A stretch of DNA of 64,000 nt from Epiperipatus broadwayi (lineage: Eukaryota; Onychophora; Udeonychophora; Euonychophora; Peripatidae). The stretch lies in the NCBI GenBank assembly GCA_028023455.1, contig JAQFVV010012424.1, positions 2,028,001-2,092,000 on the forward strand, given 5' to 3'. Shown here piece by piece: positions 47,681 through 58,009 of this stretch. A model generated the notes under the pieces. That model saw nothing but the letters and a program-made list of their open reading frames with translations, was not told the DNA's origin and did not search any database. The translations under genes and the position numbers were made by a program. Numbering within the stretch: position 1 is the stretch's first letter; each line of letters starts with the position of its first letter.

Positions 47681-47866
47681 AAGCAGTGATTATATATGAG
47701 TGTGGGAAATGATGACCTGGACCAACTGATGAGTGCTGGTTCAGCATGAAATATGTATATTGGAGATTATAATCTTTTTCACATGTATGTGATGTGGATT
47801 GGTTATATTAGACAGAGTGAATGACTACGGGGAGCTCGAAAATCATGGTTCAAATCCACTTTAATT
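47681..47866 (+). mobile_element. family A half element A7
   Basis: Only the rightward 3' half is present: the start of the hammerhead region, the CACATGTATGTGATGT segment and the end GGTTCAAATCC, with no inverted arm. The B-box-like terminus is the best in the window. Confidence 0.7.
47712..47770 (+). ncRNA. hammerhead ribozyme, family A (best copy)
   Basis: CTGATGA (47726-47732); stem II GTGCTG / CAGCAT (terminal G-U); GAAA (47748-47751); stem III ATA-TG-TAT; cleavage base A47759. Stem I is CCAA / TTGG next to the core, then a GGA bulge, then ATGACCT / AGATTAT (six of seven pairs). All conserved core positions are met. Confidence 0.82.
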
Positions 47867-50150
47867 ACATGAATTATATTATTGAGGGAAAGATCATAGT
47901 TTAAAGTTCTAGATTTTAATCTAACATTGTATTACTCTTGAAAGCTTTCAAAACCTATCATCAATAATTACATTAACAGTAACAAAACAATAGATATGCA
48001 GCTTAGGTTTAATTTAGCAGAGAGATAAATGTTGGCTAGACATCATAAATTAAAGTTATGTAGTTTGCTTATTTTTCAATCATTATCCAAAGTTAAGATC
48101 AGTTATGCAGTTTTATTTTATTATGCCATGTGAACATGAAACATGATTTTAAAAGGTATTCTGAGGTCTTATTGTGTTTTACAAATAATGTTTGCACATG
48201 ACACATGATGTAATTTACTGTGACCACATCGATGATACAACCATAGTAAGTTACAAATATTCTGACATAACAAATATGTTTTGTTTGTTATATTGCATAT
48301 TTTATAGACATTCATTTAAAAAACAGAAGTACACTATATATCAATTAATAGAAAATTGATCAAATGCAAGCAGTACAAAACTTGGGTTTTAATTTTTGTT
48401 TAATAAAATGACATTAATTCATATGTGTGTACATGTATATTTATAGGTACACATACATAGTACTCAAGACTTTCAATCTGTATTTATTTTTCTTATTAGC
48501 ATGCTATTTGCATATTATTGTGCAACAAATTTCATAATAAAATTTGTTTTTCTTGATGCTTAACTAATTTTGAAATAAGACGACAAATTCAACTTATTTA
48601 ATATTTTAACATTTAAAGGCCAAAATACCATATTTTCGAAGAAAAATTGGGAACATACTAAATATAATCTAACTATATTTTCAAAGCAATGTTTCTATAT
48701 AAATTGTATTTATGTTAGAATTAATATTTTCTAAAACTTTCCTCCAATATACAATATTAATATTATCTTTAAAATTTTGCATTTCTATAACGGAGTTTTT
48801 AGATTTATATAACATTTGGGTACTGTACCAACATTGGTATACTTTAAGCAAGTACATAATTTGTACTTTATAATTATAAAAAGCACTATATGTACTATAA
48901 ATATTAATATTCACCGTTAATTATTTGTAAATAAGTTTTTTTTTTTTTTAAAAAAATTGTCGATAATATGTTTAAACAGTTGGAAAAGGCTGATTATTTT
49001 AATACATTATATTTTATTTGAGGCGTTGTGCTTTTATTCATATTTGTTATTTTCCTTCACTTGTCTACTTCAATTTTTAAAAAAAAATATATTAATGGAA
49101 ACATTAAATAATTTGTTTTGTTGAAAAATTATTTAAACTTTCAATTTCACATGTTAAAAGTTAAATATATATATGAAAGTAACATTTATTTTTTTTTTTG
49201 GTTTAATTTTTTTTGCTTTTAATATTTTTAGTGACATCTTTTCAGATGGAAGATTTAAACATCTTATCGTTTTATTGACATGTCATATATATGTTTCTGA
49301 CTTAAACATTTGTTTTAAATGCTTTAAATTTTACTGAAACATGCTAAATAATGTTTATCTGAAATTATTGATAATGTAACCTGACACCTGTTAATATTTT
49401 TTTTTTACGATTATTATTATTTATCTAATGTTTGTTGGAATATTGATGGATGTTAAAACTCTTTCTTTAATTCCTATATGTAAAGTACAATTTGTAATTG
49501 ATTGTATATGTGAAATGTTCAACTTTTTAACCGTCTGCGTCATTTATTTTCTTGAACATTTTTTTTTCTTTTTATTAAGCCTCTGATATTTGGCACTGCT
49601 GTTTGCCATATATTTTGCTTATCCGAAAACTTGTCACTCTGGTTATTTTATGGTAAACATTCTTTAATGTTTGTTTTGATATTTTTTTATTAGTAGTACA
49701 GTCGTAAATTTATTTATTACTTGTGATTGATAATATATGATGTTGTCTGTGTAGTTTAATGTTTTTATTTGTGCCGATCTGTACTGTGATATATAAATAT
49801 TTTTGATACCTACTAATGCTTCTTTTATTGACAGCTTTTATTCTTGATGGTAATGCCTGTAATTAGTGGGTGGTGTTTATATATATATACACGATCAAAC
49901 ATGTATTTTATTATACAATATATGACTACTTTTGGTTACTTTTTTAAAATTTAGCACTTTCTTTAATTTATTTATGAGAATCTTCACCCTTTTTACTTCT
50001 TGCCGCACTACTAGAGTAATGGATTCAAAAGCTAAAGTGATTGGGTCAAAGCAGAGTTTTTTATTTCAGACAATCAAAAGGCATATGCATTCCCAAGTAA
50101 CTAACCATTTTATTATTTGTATATCATCTTTTTAATAATAGTAAAATGGT
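47867..50150. other. AT-rich, nothing recognised
   Basis: No supported gene. Long T runs near 48940 and 49190. Confidence 0.4.
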
Positions 50151-50154
50151 TTCA

Positions 50155-50330
50155 TGGTGTAGGTATAAAGTGCCTGCATTGCAGTTATGTAATTTGTGTT
50201 CAAATCCAGGCTAGGTGAGAGTTAAAAAAATTTTTTTTATGTTCTAATCAGGCTTAGAATTTTTTTCCAGATGACTAATCCATAGCTAATCTGTTATCTA
50301 TTTAATATTGGTTAAGAAATACCCAGATCT
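50155..50330 (+). repeat. tRNA-like SINE candidate
   Basis: GGTGTAGGTATAAAGTG may be a weak A box; GTGTTCAAATCC is a good B box about 40 bases later. The tail around AGATGACTAATCCATAGCTA resembles that at 4290-4325. Confidence 0.4.
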
Positions 50331-50854
50331 TTTACTACTTGGAAATTGACAAGCTTAATGGATAATGTCTTCTTTTTCATTGTTTCTTTATAAAGAGCTG
50401 ATGGAAAGATCTTTATCTACAGTGAATTATATTAAAGGTAGATTTTTCTTTTTTATATATATGCTATAAGTTGGTTTATTGATTCCAAAGACTCATCATG
50501 CATAGAGTGATTAAATTATAAAAAAATAACTTAATGAATGGTACCAATCACTCAATTCTTTATCTGTAATATTTTGTTTCTTTATCTAATCTTTAACAAA
50601 GACTGATACAGTAATATTTAATCAATGCTTTATCGTTATTATCTTAAAATTTTAAAAAAATATTGTTTGATAATAAGATAAGTCGCTTGAAAGTTATTCA
50701 CTTAATTACACCAAAATGATTTTGTGCAAGTTTATATATTTTAGGAATGAATATCCCATTTATTTTATTATCAGTAGTTGTTGACAACTGATTACTGTGA
50801 ATTTTAGTAACTAATAGAAGCCAGATGATAGTGCTTCTTAAATTTGTATCATGT
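50331..50854. other. AT-rich, nothing recognised
   Basis: No supported feature. Confidence 0.4.
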
Positions 50855-51160
50855 GCTATCATGTATAATATCCCCAGATTAGCTTTAAGCTTACATATTT
50901 TATCAATGAAGAGATTTGAAATAGTGTACTTGGACCTTTAAGATTTAAATTACCTTCTTTTTCCAGTCATCATTTACCTCTCTATTATGCCATCAAGCTA
51001 TCAGCCCAAACTGAAAAACATAAATATTTTTAACCTTAGCCAACATGGTTGTATAATCATATAGATCAGTTTACTTTCTGTATGATGTTCTTAGTTTTTT
51101 AACAATTACAGACACCTGTATCTTCTAACCAGGATTTGGTATAAACAAATAAAATATCAC
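50855..51160 (-). mobile_element. family B element B7, diverged
   Basis: The minus strand follows family B (GTATAAAGT-free but with AATTGTTAAAAAACTAAGAA, AGCTTGATGGCATAATAG and AATCTGGGGATATTATACAT). The hammerhead core is TTGATAA, inactive by inspection. Confidence 0.55.
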
Positions 51161-51859
51161 ATAACTCTATCTCTTGCAATAGAGATGGTGAAAGAAAAAT
51201 GTATGCTCCTAAACAGCTATATATGAGCTGGTGTTATGTGATAATCCTGTTATTTTATTGATTTATTGCAGTTGTTGTGTATAAATAAATAATCAAATGA
51301 GATTAAGTACTTGGGATTTCATAAGTTAAAGCATCTGAAGTGGAACTAGGTTTAATCCAAGAACCTTAAGCTCCTATATTAAATCATGCAGAGCATTACT
51401 TCATCTCATTGAATAAATCAGGATTTCTTAATATTTTTATTTGTTGTGACCAAATTTCTCTTAATCTAATTTTCAGTCAACAGCATTTGCTATGTCAATC
51501 CCCCCCCCCCTTCATGAAAATAAATCTACTCTTTGTATTATAAGATGAAATTGAAGTACTACCAAATGACATAATTCATTAAAAATCTTAGATGTAAATT
51601 GTTAATAAAATTTAAATGGCCATTCTTATAAAAAAGAACAAACTGCTGTTAAAATTCTGGCAGAAAAGAGCGACTGTAATAAAAAACACAGTATTCTGAA
51701 AAAGTATTAATAACTATTTATTTTACAATAAAATTTTCTCTATTACAATCAAATATTGTATATATGTTAAAGAAAAAAAAGTTGCATTTTATGAAATAGT
51801 TATGGGCTTATTTAACATGGGGGAAAATAGAATTTGAATTTTTCCTCATAGATAAATAT
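51161..51859. other. AT-rich, nothing recognised
   Basis: Contains a C10 run near 51500. Confidence 0.4.
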
Positions 51860-52950
51860 CTCTCAATCACTATGCTGAGAGAAACCTGTTAGCCACCTTA
51901 CATTCCCTTTCCATTCCCCACCCTAAGTTTTTCCCCATATTTTTATCTATCCTGCTCCATCTCATTTCCACAACATTATCTTTGTCCATTCTATGACCTT
52001 TATATTTAAATTCTCCTTATCTTTTGCCAACCAGCATAAAAAACAAGAATCCATTTTCAGTATAATCACTGTATTTATATTTATTCCCCCACAACTTCAT
52101 TATTTGTACCCTTTCTGCTTGTAAGCATTTCCATTCAATTAATAGATGCCTAATATTTTCCATGCCATCCTTACATAACTTTCAGACTAAGTTACCCACA
52201 TTTCTTCATTTATGCATGTATTTTCTTGTTGCTACTGATCCTGTTTAAGCGTTAAACAGTAAATTACTTTCCTTTCTATTATCATAAATTAACTCACACC
52301 CAATATTCTGTTTACTTCTATATACATATATTTAAACTCTTTTTACTCTCCGTACTAGTTCTCCATCTCCCCAATTCTCTATTTTTTACTAATGCATCTA
52401 TTCATCTTTCATCAGTGATGTGATATGATGTGATGCACTGTGACTTCTCCTTATACAGAGTCAGGAATCTTTCAGAAACTATGTCCAGAGAAATTTGTTA
52501 ACCACTTTACCTTCCCTTTCCATTCCCCATCCTAAGTTTCCCCATATCCTGCTCTATCACTTTTCCACAACATAATCTTTGTCAACTCCATGGCCTTCAT
52601 ATCTAAATCCCCCTTATCTATTTCCAAACCCAGCATAAAAACCAATAATCCACTTTCTGTATAAACACTTTGTTTATATATTTAGTCTTCCATAACTTCA
52701 TTATTTGTACCCTTTCTGCTTTCAAGCATTTACCTTGAATCAACAGATGCCTAATATTTTCAATGCCTTCCTTACACAACTTGCAGACTAATTCACCCAT
52801 ATTTTTTCATTTACATGTATATTCCCTTTCTGCTAAAGATCCCATTCATCTTAAACAGTAAACTACTTTCCTTGCTATTATCTTAAAGTAACTTGTACCC
52901 AATGTTCCATTTATATATATATATATAGAGCGTATATAGTAAAAAGACTT

Positions 52951-52988
<38 letters not shown>

Positions 52989-53058
52989 AAGTCTTTTTAC
53001 TCTCCATACTAGTTCTTCATCTCTCCAATTCCCTATTCTTTATTAATGTATCTATACT
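51860..53058 (-). repeat. direct duplication of a LINE 3' end
   Basis: The segment at about 51865-52400 recurs at 52480-53058 (TTCCCTTTCCATTCCCCA, ACTTCATTATTTGTACCC, AGATGCCTAATATTTTC, TTTTTACTCTCC in both). The second copy is continuous with the LINE coding remnant upstream. Its minus-strand frame (52618-52800) reads MGELVCKLCKEGIENIRHLL, a zinc-cluster-like Cys pair; a similar but broken frame lies in the first copy. Confidence 0.7.
52938..53001. repeat. 64-base palindrome with a TA core
   Basis: AGTAAAAAGACTTTAAATA, a (TA)n centre, and TATTTAAAGTCTTTTTACT form a perfect hairpin. It sits inside the LINE tail where the sister copy has none. Confidence 0.85.
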
Positions 53059-54100
53059 TTTATCCCATTTCTTACCACTATAACACTCAACAATCCTTCT
53101 AACACAATCATCCCACCTCTTATATAAGTGTACTGATATAAATTCTTTATTCAAATCTTCTGCATACTGCATTACCTTTCTCACCCATCTTGTTGCCTGC
53201 CCTTTACTCATAACCCAATTAAATACTATTTTGGTTATTCTTTTATTATCCATAAACTGCAATCTACCGAACATTTTCATTTTGCTTTTTGCATCTCTCA
53301 TATAAAAACTTGACCATCCTATTTCTCCTTGAATTGCCTCCTTTGTTGTCCACACATCTGCTTCTAATGTATGTCTTTCTACTTCCCTGTGCACTTTTTC
53401 TAAGTAATCTAATACCTTTTTACTAACATATAATGCATCATTGCCATATGTTAACCCTGTTACTGTCACTCCCTTCCATACAATTCTAGTTACATCATAT
53501 TTTTTTATGAAAATACTGTTAATTTCTTTATCAATCCCTTTCTTTTTTTTGCTTCATTTATCAATTTTTTCTCCCATTCATCCAAGCAATTTTTCTGATT
53601 ACTCAAGATGATTCCCAAATAACTATATTTATTCATGACACTTAATTTTATATCCCTCAATAAAAATTCTTTGTCTTCTCTTTCCTCAGTATTAACCATC
53701 ATTATATTTGATTTTTCTTCACTAAATTTAATCCCCATCTCTTTACCCCCCCCCCCTTGTGCATGTCCTCAGTATAACTTTCATATCTTTTCTTCTTTCT
53801 GCACACAAAAAGATGTCATCCACAAAAAAAAAAAAGACTCAACAAAGTATGCACTCCCTTGCCACCTAGTAACAGTATCTCTATTCCTCTTCCTAGTCTT
53901 TCTATTGCTCTCTCCATTTCATTCAAGTACAACAAAAACAAAATAGGTGACATAGGGCATCCTTGCCTTAGTCCCATCCCATTTTTAACTTTAACTGATT
54001 CTATATTCCCTAATTGATGTGTGCCTGGAACAAAAGAGATGTAGACCTCTAATGTTAAATATATTCTTAGTATAGTTATTTCTATGCTTAAGTAAATCAT
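53017..54100 (-). pseudogene. non-LTR retrotransposon reverse transcriptase remnant
   Basis: On the minus strand: VKNGMGLRQGCPMSPILFL (RT motif 4), EMERAIERLGRG, GKGVHTLL, then a T-run frameshift before VDDIFLCAERRKD (RT motif 5, F-V-D-D), another slip at the C-run near 53750, MGIKFSEEKSNIMMVNTEE, YSYLGIILSNQKN, then a 150-codon frame (53017-53469) for the post-RT region ending KKWDKSIDTLIKNRELER. The order matches a LINE ORF2 from RT4 onward. The homopolymer frameshifts and missing 5' half make it inactive; the clade is not decided. Confidence 0.85.
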
Positions 54101-54555
54101 GTTTCAGCTAAATGCAGCCATTTTCAAATATTGATATGCAAATATTTGCACCAAGTCTTTGATTTGACTGCAGATTTATTATAAGAAAAATGATTATAAA
54201 AGAAATCATTAACATATTTGAGAAAGTTGAGAAATGTTTATTTAAGTCTGTATTTTAATTATTAAAGAACATTAACTTTCTATAAAAAGTATTTATTTTT
54301 TTAAATTGTTCAGTATTATTGAAATTCATTCTCTTTGACTTTATACATTATTTGAATATCTTTTAATACTCATTAATGTTTATCATGAATCTATCAGATT
54401 GAGAATCTGGTATAAATTGTTCGCAATGACAAAACTACTATTGGCTAATATCAAATAATTACTATTCTACTGCATTAGGAGAGAACATTTTGATCGACTA
54501 GATGATCTTTGATCCAGTTGTGTCAAATAATTGATACTTCTGTAGCTTAAGGTCT
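54101..54555. other. AT-rich, nothing recognised
   Basis: No supported feature. Confidence 0.4.
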
Positions 54556-54760
54556 AAAGTGCAATGTTTTCAAGTCCAGAGCTCCTCACTGATGAAAGAC
54601 AGAAGCTAAAAACTAGTCTGGGGATATTGTATGAGTAGGTATTTTATGCACAAATCTTTTAGTATTCATTGATTACTGTGGTCTGCACTAGGTGGCACTA
54701 CTATATGGAGAGTTGGCTATGTTTTAACAGCTTGTGTAAGCACAGGTGGTGGTTTTATAA
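54556..54760 (+). mobile_element. family B element B8
   Basis: A single rightward 5'-truncated copy from just upstream of the hammerhead to a TTTTAACAGCTTGTGTAAGC tail, which resembles that of B9 and B2 more than B1. Confidence 0.6.
54584..54624 (+). ncRNA. hammerhead motif, family B (B8), GAAA changed
   Basis: Stem I CCTCA / TGGGG; CTGATGA (54589-54595); short stem II; GAAA reads AAAA; ACTAGTC cleavage region kept. Probably inactive because of the lost G12. Confidence 0.6.
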
Positions 54761-54894
54761 TTAATATTATTTTATTTATATTTTACCCTCTTTAAATATT
54801 GATTGTAGATACTCTGAATAAAATTATCCATATTGTCCAGCAGTATGAAAACACATTATAAAGTACAGAAGTAAGTTTTTAATTAATGTTTGTA

Positions 54895-55550
54895 ACCTGG
54901 ATAAAATAATGTGGAAGTGCTGAAAACTCTCAGTGAGCTAAATGTAAACTAGCTGTCATTAAACATAAAATGTAGAATGTGCCCACCTACACTTTAGCTT
55001 TGGTTGTATATAAGCATACGATCTATTGACATAGTAATATGCAGAATGTGATTTATATGTTTATATGCTATTCTGAAATCACTATAATTAATCAGATGAA
55101 AAGATTATGCTTTATATTTAACAACCTTAATATTAATTTAATCTTCAGTTAATTAGATGTAAATATAACATTTTACCAGCTTAAATATAGATGAAATAAG
55201 TGGAAGTACTGAAAAACCTCAGCAAACTATATATAAAGTAACTGTCAGCAAACATAAAATGTAGAAAGAACCCACTTACAATTTTGTTTTTATTGTATAT
55301 AAGCATATCATTTATTGACATACTTGCATGCAGAGTGTGATTTATATGTACTAACATAATTTTAAGACAATTCACAATAGTTATACTTGTCCTGAAATTA
55401 TATTAGTATATATTAATCATGTTCTGCATGTAAGTATGTCAGTAAGTGATATACTTATATAGCTAGAGTGTAAGTGGGCCCAATCTATATTTTACATTTT
55501 CTGACAGTTGGTTGACTGGGGATTTTCAGTACTTCCAAATTGTCAGTGAC
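54895..55550. repeat. family G: two direct copies and one inverted copy
   Basis: Copies near 54895-55075 and 55190-55350 share GGAAGT(A/G)CTGAAAA, AACATAAAATGTAGAA and TGATTTATATGT. An inverted copy lies at about 55417-55550 (CTGCATGTAAGTATGTCAGT). No coding or hammerhead core seen. Confidence 0.6.
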
Positions 55551-55771
55551 ATTTTATATGATGGTTATATATAAAATGATATTAAATAATACTAGTCTAT
55601 ATTAATGAAGAGCATATATGGACATTTTTTTAAAATCAATAATGATACGTAAGAGACTTTATTGTGAAGTGCCATCCTGCAGTTTATTAAATAGTAAGTG
55701 TTGTAGCAGAAATGCACAGCATATCTGGAAATTATATTGGATTATCAGGTTGAATAAATTTTAGATATAAA

Positions 55772-55931
55772 GAGCATTGTTAATTGCTCTAACAACTTTT
55801 ATTGATAAATAAATTTTAAATGCTTACTCTTGCTAGCATTTATTAATAAAGCTTGTTAGAGCAATTAGCAAAGCTCTTTATTTTTATTTACAAGCTTAAA
55901 AATTGAGTCATATGATGCATGACTATTTTTT
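55772..55931 (+). mobile_element. small family C fold-back element C4
   Basis: A 108-base hairpin (GAGCATTGTTAATTGCTCT against AGAGCAATTAGCAAAGCTC) with a one-sided ~50-base tail (ACAAGCTT, then GAGTCATATGATGCATGAC). The exact 14-bp duplication ATTTTAGATATAAA lies at 55758-55771 and 55932-55945. The hammerhead region is absent. Confidence 0.85.
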
Positions 55932-55945
55932 ATTTTAGATATAAA

Positions 55946-56454
55946 TATTAAAATTAAATTATACCCCACCTACAATCATAAGTCTAGGAATTTTACTGAT
56001 CACATTTATTGAAATTCTGTATAATATTGAAAAAAGTATCAGAATATGTTATTTCAAATTCTTGTATTTTGATTCATAAGCAGTAATTTAAATACCTTGA
56101 ATAAAGTTACTGAAGTCAGTCTTTTATTTGTGAAACTTCCATTTTTTTTGCATGAAGAAGAGGCTCTTACAATGCATGATTGACCATTATACTCATTGAC
56201 TTCATAAATAACTGTTAGCTTTCTTGTAATACCAAGGAACATGCATTATTATACATATCTATGCTATCTAATAATTTAAGTATTTTTCAGCAATACAGAA
56301 ATATTGTATTTTCAACTTTTCAGTTTGTGTGTTTTAATAAGCTTTTGCAAATGAAACTCCATGATTTATTCATGATTTTGTAAATATATTTCACTGTATG
56401 ATCTAATGAATAAGTGTTAAATACTTTGCAATTGTTTTTAAACTCAGTTTGTAA
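55946..56454. other. AT-rich, nothing recognised
   Basis: No supported feature. Confidence 0.4.
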
Positions 56455-56930
56455 TAGGTCATGAATGTTAATACTTACTCTGGCTTACACTGATGCTACT
56501 GTATGGAGAGTTCTGCTCTGTATAAACAGCTTGTGTTAGCATAAAGAATGGGGATCATATGATGTTTAGTGGTTTAATACCAATCTTTCCCAATAGAATT
56601 ATGGTGTCTGTGGTTATTAAAGAATCAAAGACACCAAAAAATATGGTTGCTTAACTGAGTTCAGATTTATAAAACTATACAAACGAATGAGCTTGAATTG
56701 AAAACATTATTGTGGTTTCATTTTCAACTAAAAGCTTTATAGTTGACTAATAAAATAAAAGGTGGCTTCTGGAAGGTTGCATTAGATTCTAAGATCTAAA
56801 TGCAGTGCTCTCAGATTCAATGCTCTTCACTGATGAAAACCACAAGCTAGAAACTAGTTTGGGAATATTGGATGAGAAACTAGTCTGAGCTATTGGATAG
56901 AGATATTGGATATAATTTAACATTGAATAT
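56455..56930 (+). mobile_element. family B element B9
   Basis: One rightward copy that begins in the post-hammerhead segment (ACTCTGGCTTACACTG), passes the family 3' end sequence (GATCATATGATGTTTAGTGG) and goes through the body to the next hammerhead. So it is a permuted unit, as expected from a tandem or circular template. Confidence 0.65.
56825..56865 (+). ncRNA. hammerhead motif, family B (B9)
   Basis: CTTCA / TGGGA stem I with two G-U pairs and one mismatch; CTGATGA (56830-56836); stem II AACC... to AGCTA (weak); GAAA (56850-56853); ACTAGT self-complementary; triplet GTT ending 56859. All core bases present. Confidence 0.6.
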
Positions 56931-57497
56931 ATGACAGTGGTCAAAGATTTTAAGTAGATTATAAAAGTAATACAAACCTAAATATAAATGTCACTAGAAG
57001 ATAAAAAATTTTTTATAACTATAATAAATTTTAGTAAATGACAAGGATTAATAAATATAGTGCAGTTTTGTGCACGTGTGCACACACACATATAATAAAC
57101 AGCTGAACTAATATATCATGAATCTTTTTTTAAAAGATTAAAATTTTAATAGGATGTATCATTTTCAGCCTCTTTAATATATATTATCATGTCCTATATT
57201 TCAAATATATTTAGTTCATCATATAATAATAATATCAAATATATCCAACAACCTCTTGTTGCGTAGTGAAGAGAATTTTAATGTAGTATACTTGGCTCTC
57301 ATGGGGATGCATTGAATTAAAACACCTAATGCATAACATCTATAAATATAATTCAAAGTAAACTGCCTTTGAATCATTATAAAATTTTATATTTAATTAA
57401 AATACTTCGTACAAAAGAATAAATCTTATTAATAAAAATTTATTTTACTGATGAAAGAAATTACTATTTTAGACCTGAAAAAATACTAAATAAGTAG
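56931..57497. other. AT-rich, nothing recognised
   Basis: A short CA run near 57080. No gene. Confidence 0.4.
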
Positions 57498-57507
57498 GTA
57501 AATTTCT

Positions 57508-57560
57508 GACCTGAGCCAACTGATGAGTGCTGGTTCAGCATGAAATCCATCTTGCAGGTC
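57508..57560 (+). ncRNA. hammerhead ribozyme, family D (D2, upstream)
   Basis: Outer stem I GACCT / AGGTC, inner CCAA / TTGC; CTGATGA (57520-57526); stem II GTGCTG / CAGCAT; GAAA (57542-57545); stem III A-T / A-T around CC; cleavage after C57551. Confidence 0.8.
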
Positions 57561-57872
57561 ATTTGTCTTTTATTATATCTTTATTTATATGAATTTAAAA
57601 AGAATACGGGACAGAGAAAAGTGAATAACTCCGTATGTGTAAATTTAAAAAAAATCAGATATATTAATCTTTAACTGAGGTTTAAAGTTTATATCTGTGC
57701 TAGAGATAATCTCTAGTTTCGAAAATGATTAGTAATAATCATTAGTGTATTTATCTGAAATGGATGGCGTCAAAGTTGTGAGTGGAGGAAGTTTGACAAT
57801 GGTAAATGAAAATGTAACAATTTACTCTAGATAAATACTTTGCATATAATAAAGATATATATGAGAGATAGT

Positions 57873-57925
57873 GACCTGGGCCAACTGATGAGTGCTGGTT
57901 CAGCACGAAATTCATCTTGGGGGTC
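57873..57925 (+). ncRNA. hammerhead ribozyme, family D (D2, downstream)
   Basis: Outer stem I GACC / GGTC, inner CCAA / TTGG; CTGATGA (57885-57891); stem II GTGCTG-GTT-CAGCAC, six perfect pairs; GAAA (57907-57910); stem III A-T / A-T around TC; cleavage after C57916. The most complete hammerhead in the window. Confidence 0.88.
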
Positions 57926-58009
57926 ATTTGTCTTTTATTATATCTTTATTTATATGAATTTAAAAAGAATGGGGAAGTATGGTGGTGTTTATTATATCTG
58001 TAAATTTCT

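Larger units (their letters stand above)
57508..57999 (+). mobile_element. family D retrozyme-like element D2 with tandem hammerheads
   Basis: Two direct copies of the hammerhead region (57508-57613 and 57873-57972) flank a ~260-base body. Predicted cleavage points are after 57551 and 57916, exactly 365 bases apart. The element starts at the first base of stem I and ends ~83 bases after the second cleavage site. A 10-bp duplication, GTAAATTTCT, lies at 57498-57507 and 58000-58009. No coding capacity and no inverted arm. Confidence 0.8.

Noticed and set aside
47800-47866. A functional tRNA gene at the end of family A
   Set aside because: B-box-like sequence only; no cloverleaf and the A-box-like match is too close.
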